From NCBI RefSeq assembly GCF_022662305.1, contig NZ_JAKNQH010000005.1, forward strand, positions 1 to 64,000: a stretch of DNA of 64,000 nt, in the 5' to 3' direction. Below, piece by piece: positions 63,483-64,000 of this stretch (its first letter is position 1; the number at the start of each line of letters is the position of its first letter). The notes beneath the pieces were generated by a model, which saw only the letters and a program-made list of their open reading frames with translations, made no database searches and was not told where the DNA came from. Origin of the DNA: Sphingomonas sp. BAUL-RG-20F-R05-02. Lineage in GTDB: Bacteria > Pseudomonadota > Alphaproteobacteria > Sphingomonadales > Sphingomonadaceae. The position numbers and the translations under genes are program-made.

Positions 63483-64000
63483 TTAGTGGAACGACAGCCA
63501 GGCGGCGGCGAAACTCACGCCGGCGCTTACCACCGCGACCAGAACGTAGCGCATCGCGCTGCTGCGTCCCGACCCGAGAACCGCGATCGGCCGCATCGGC
63601 GGCTCGGGCGGGGCACCGCCGGGGGAGGGGAAGTGCCGCTCGATATTGCGGACCAGTTCGGGGATGCGCGACAGCGTCCGCAGATCGGTGATGAGCCGAT
63701 CCGCCACCGCCGCCTCAGGCCCGAGCTCGGTCCTGATCCATTCGCGCACGAACGGGGCCGCCGTGTCCCACAGGTTGATGTCGGGGTTGAGACTGGTCGC
63801 CACGCCTTCGACCATCACCATGGTCTTTTGCAGCAGCAGCAGGTGCGGCTGCGTGCGCATGTCAAAGTCGCGCGTGATGTTGAACAGGCTGTCGAGCATC
63901 ATGCCGATCGACATGTCCTTGACCGCCAAGCCCCGCATCGGCTCGCCCACCGCGCGCAATGCCGTGGCGAACTCGGCGACGTCGTGGTGCGCCGGCACGT
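63483..64000 (-). CDS. ubiB: UbiB-type ubiquinone biosynthesis kinase-like protein, 5' end outside the window
   Basis: Only the last 172 residues are present; the gene runs past the right edge. PHLLLLQKTMVMVEGVATSL and NPDINLWDTAAPFVREWI are typical of the C-terminal part of UbiB, and the protein ends with a membrane helix (MRYVLVAVVSAGVSFAAAWL), as usual. UbiB is an ABC1/ADCK-type ATPase needed for ubiquinone synthesis. Linkage to coaBC and dut supports the call. Confidence 0.88.
   Translation of the reverse strand, partial: VPAHHDVAEFATALRAVGEPMRGLAVKDMSIGMMLDSLFNITRDFDMRTQPHLLLLQKTMVMVEGVATSLNPDINLWDTAAPFVREWIRTELGPEAAVADRLITDLRTLSRIPELVRNIERHFPSPGGAPPEPPMRPIAVLGSGRSSAMRYVLVAVVSAGVSFAAAWLSFH

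Overview
The window reads as a chromosomal segment of a high-GC alphaproteobacterium of the Sphingomonas type. Pointers are a PEPxxWA-CTERM protein, a large TonB-dependent receptor paired with a TPR-sulfotransferase, CpdR, the PhaR/PhaA/PHA-synthase-like set, a DTG-motif rhodopsin with a Blh carotene cleavage enzyme, and 41-residue ribosomal protein L36. This assignment rests on gene content, not on a database search.

Positions 1 to about 14,880 look like an accessory zone. It is visibly less GC-rich and sparsely coding, with small orphan genes, relics (LuxR-type HTH piece, frameshifted lipoprotein), dispersed repeats, an IS3-family element (11341-12578) and a serine resolvase (10137-10703). 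Three same-strand genes for secreted or envelope proteins (S41-like protease, HExxH protease, lipoprotein) are each followed by a related 28-bp near-palindrome, and a fourth copy lies upstream of the resolvase. This resembles a cassette array and is the most unusual structure in the window. The 3' end of tRNA-Ser(GGA) at 14886-14976 faces this zone, as expected if it marks an island boundary.

From 15 kb to 28.5 kb the sequence is core-like: a secreted cyclophilin, alanine racemase, the TPR-sulfotransferase and TonB receptor pair, polyhydroxyalkanoate genes (thiolase, synthase-like protein, PhaR), a periplasmic aspartic protease with PDZ, a strong candidate small RNA with CCUCC motifs, N-formylglutamate amidohydrolase divergent from cpdR, and tRNA-Val(GAC). 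From 28.8 to 33.3 kb a receiver-GAF gene and a TadG/TadE/TadE-like trio sit between tRNA-Val and a degenerate tRNA-Val 3' half.

From 33.4 to 53.9 kb come ohr/ohrR with palindromic operators, a valine-catabolic operon (mmsA, ridA-like, acyl-CoA dehydrogenase, HIBYL-CoA hydrolase, enoyl-CoA hydratase), a NUDIX and extensin-like pair, a transglutaminase-like protein, Bax inhibitor-1, thpR, an M14 carboxypeptidase, rpmJ with a HAD phosphatase, the rhodopsin-blh pair, and tyrosine catabolism (hppD-hmgA-marR).

From 52.3 to 59.3 kb there is a surface-polysaccharide block: GT2, polyprenyl sugar transferase, wecC and wecB, with decayed remnants of an acyl-carrier-protein/FkbH-like pair. The right end is a tightly coupled minus-strand operon, ubiB (cut by the window edge), membrane protein, coaC, coaB, dut, TonB-C-like protein and moeB, in which CoaBC is split into two overlapping genes.
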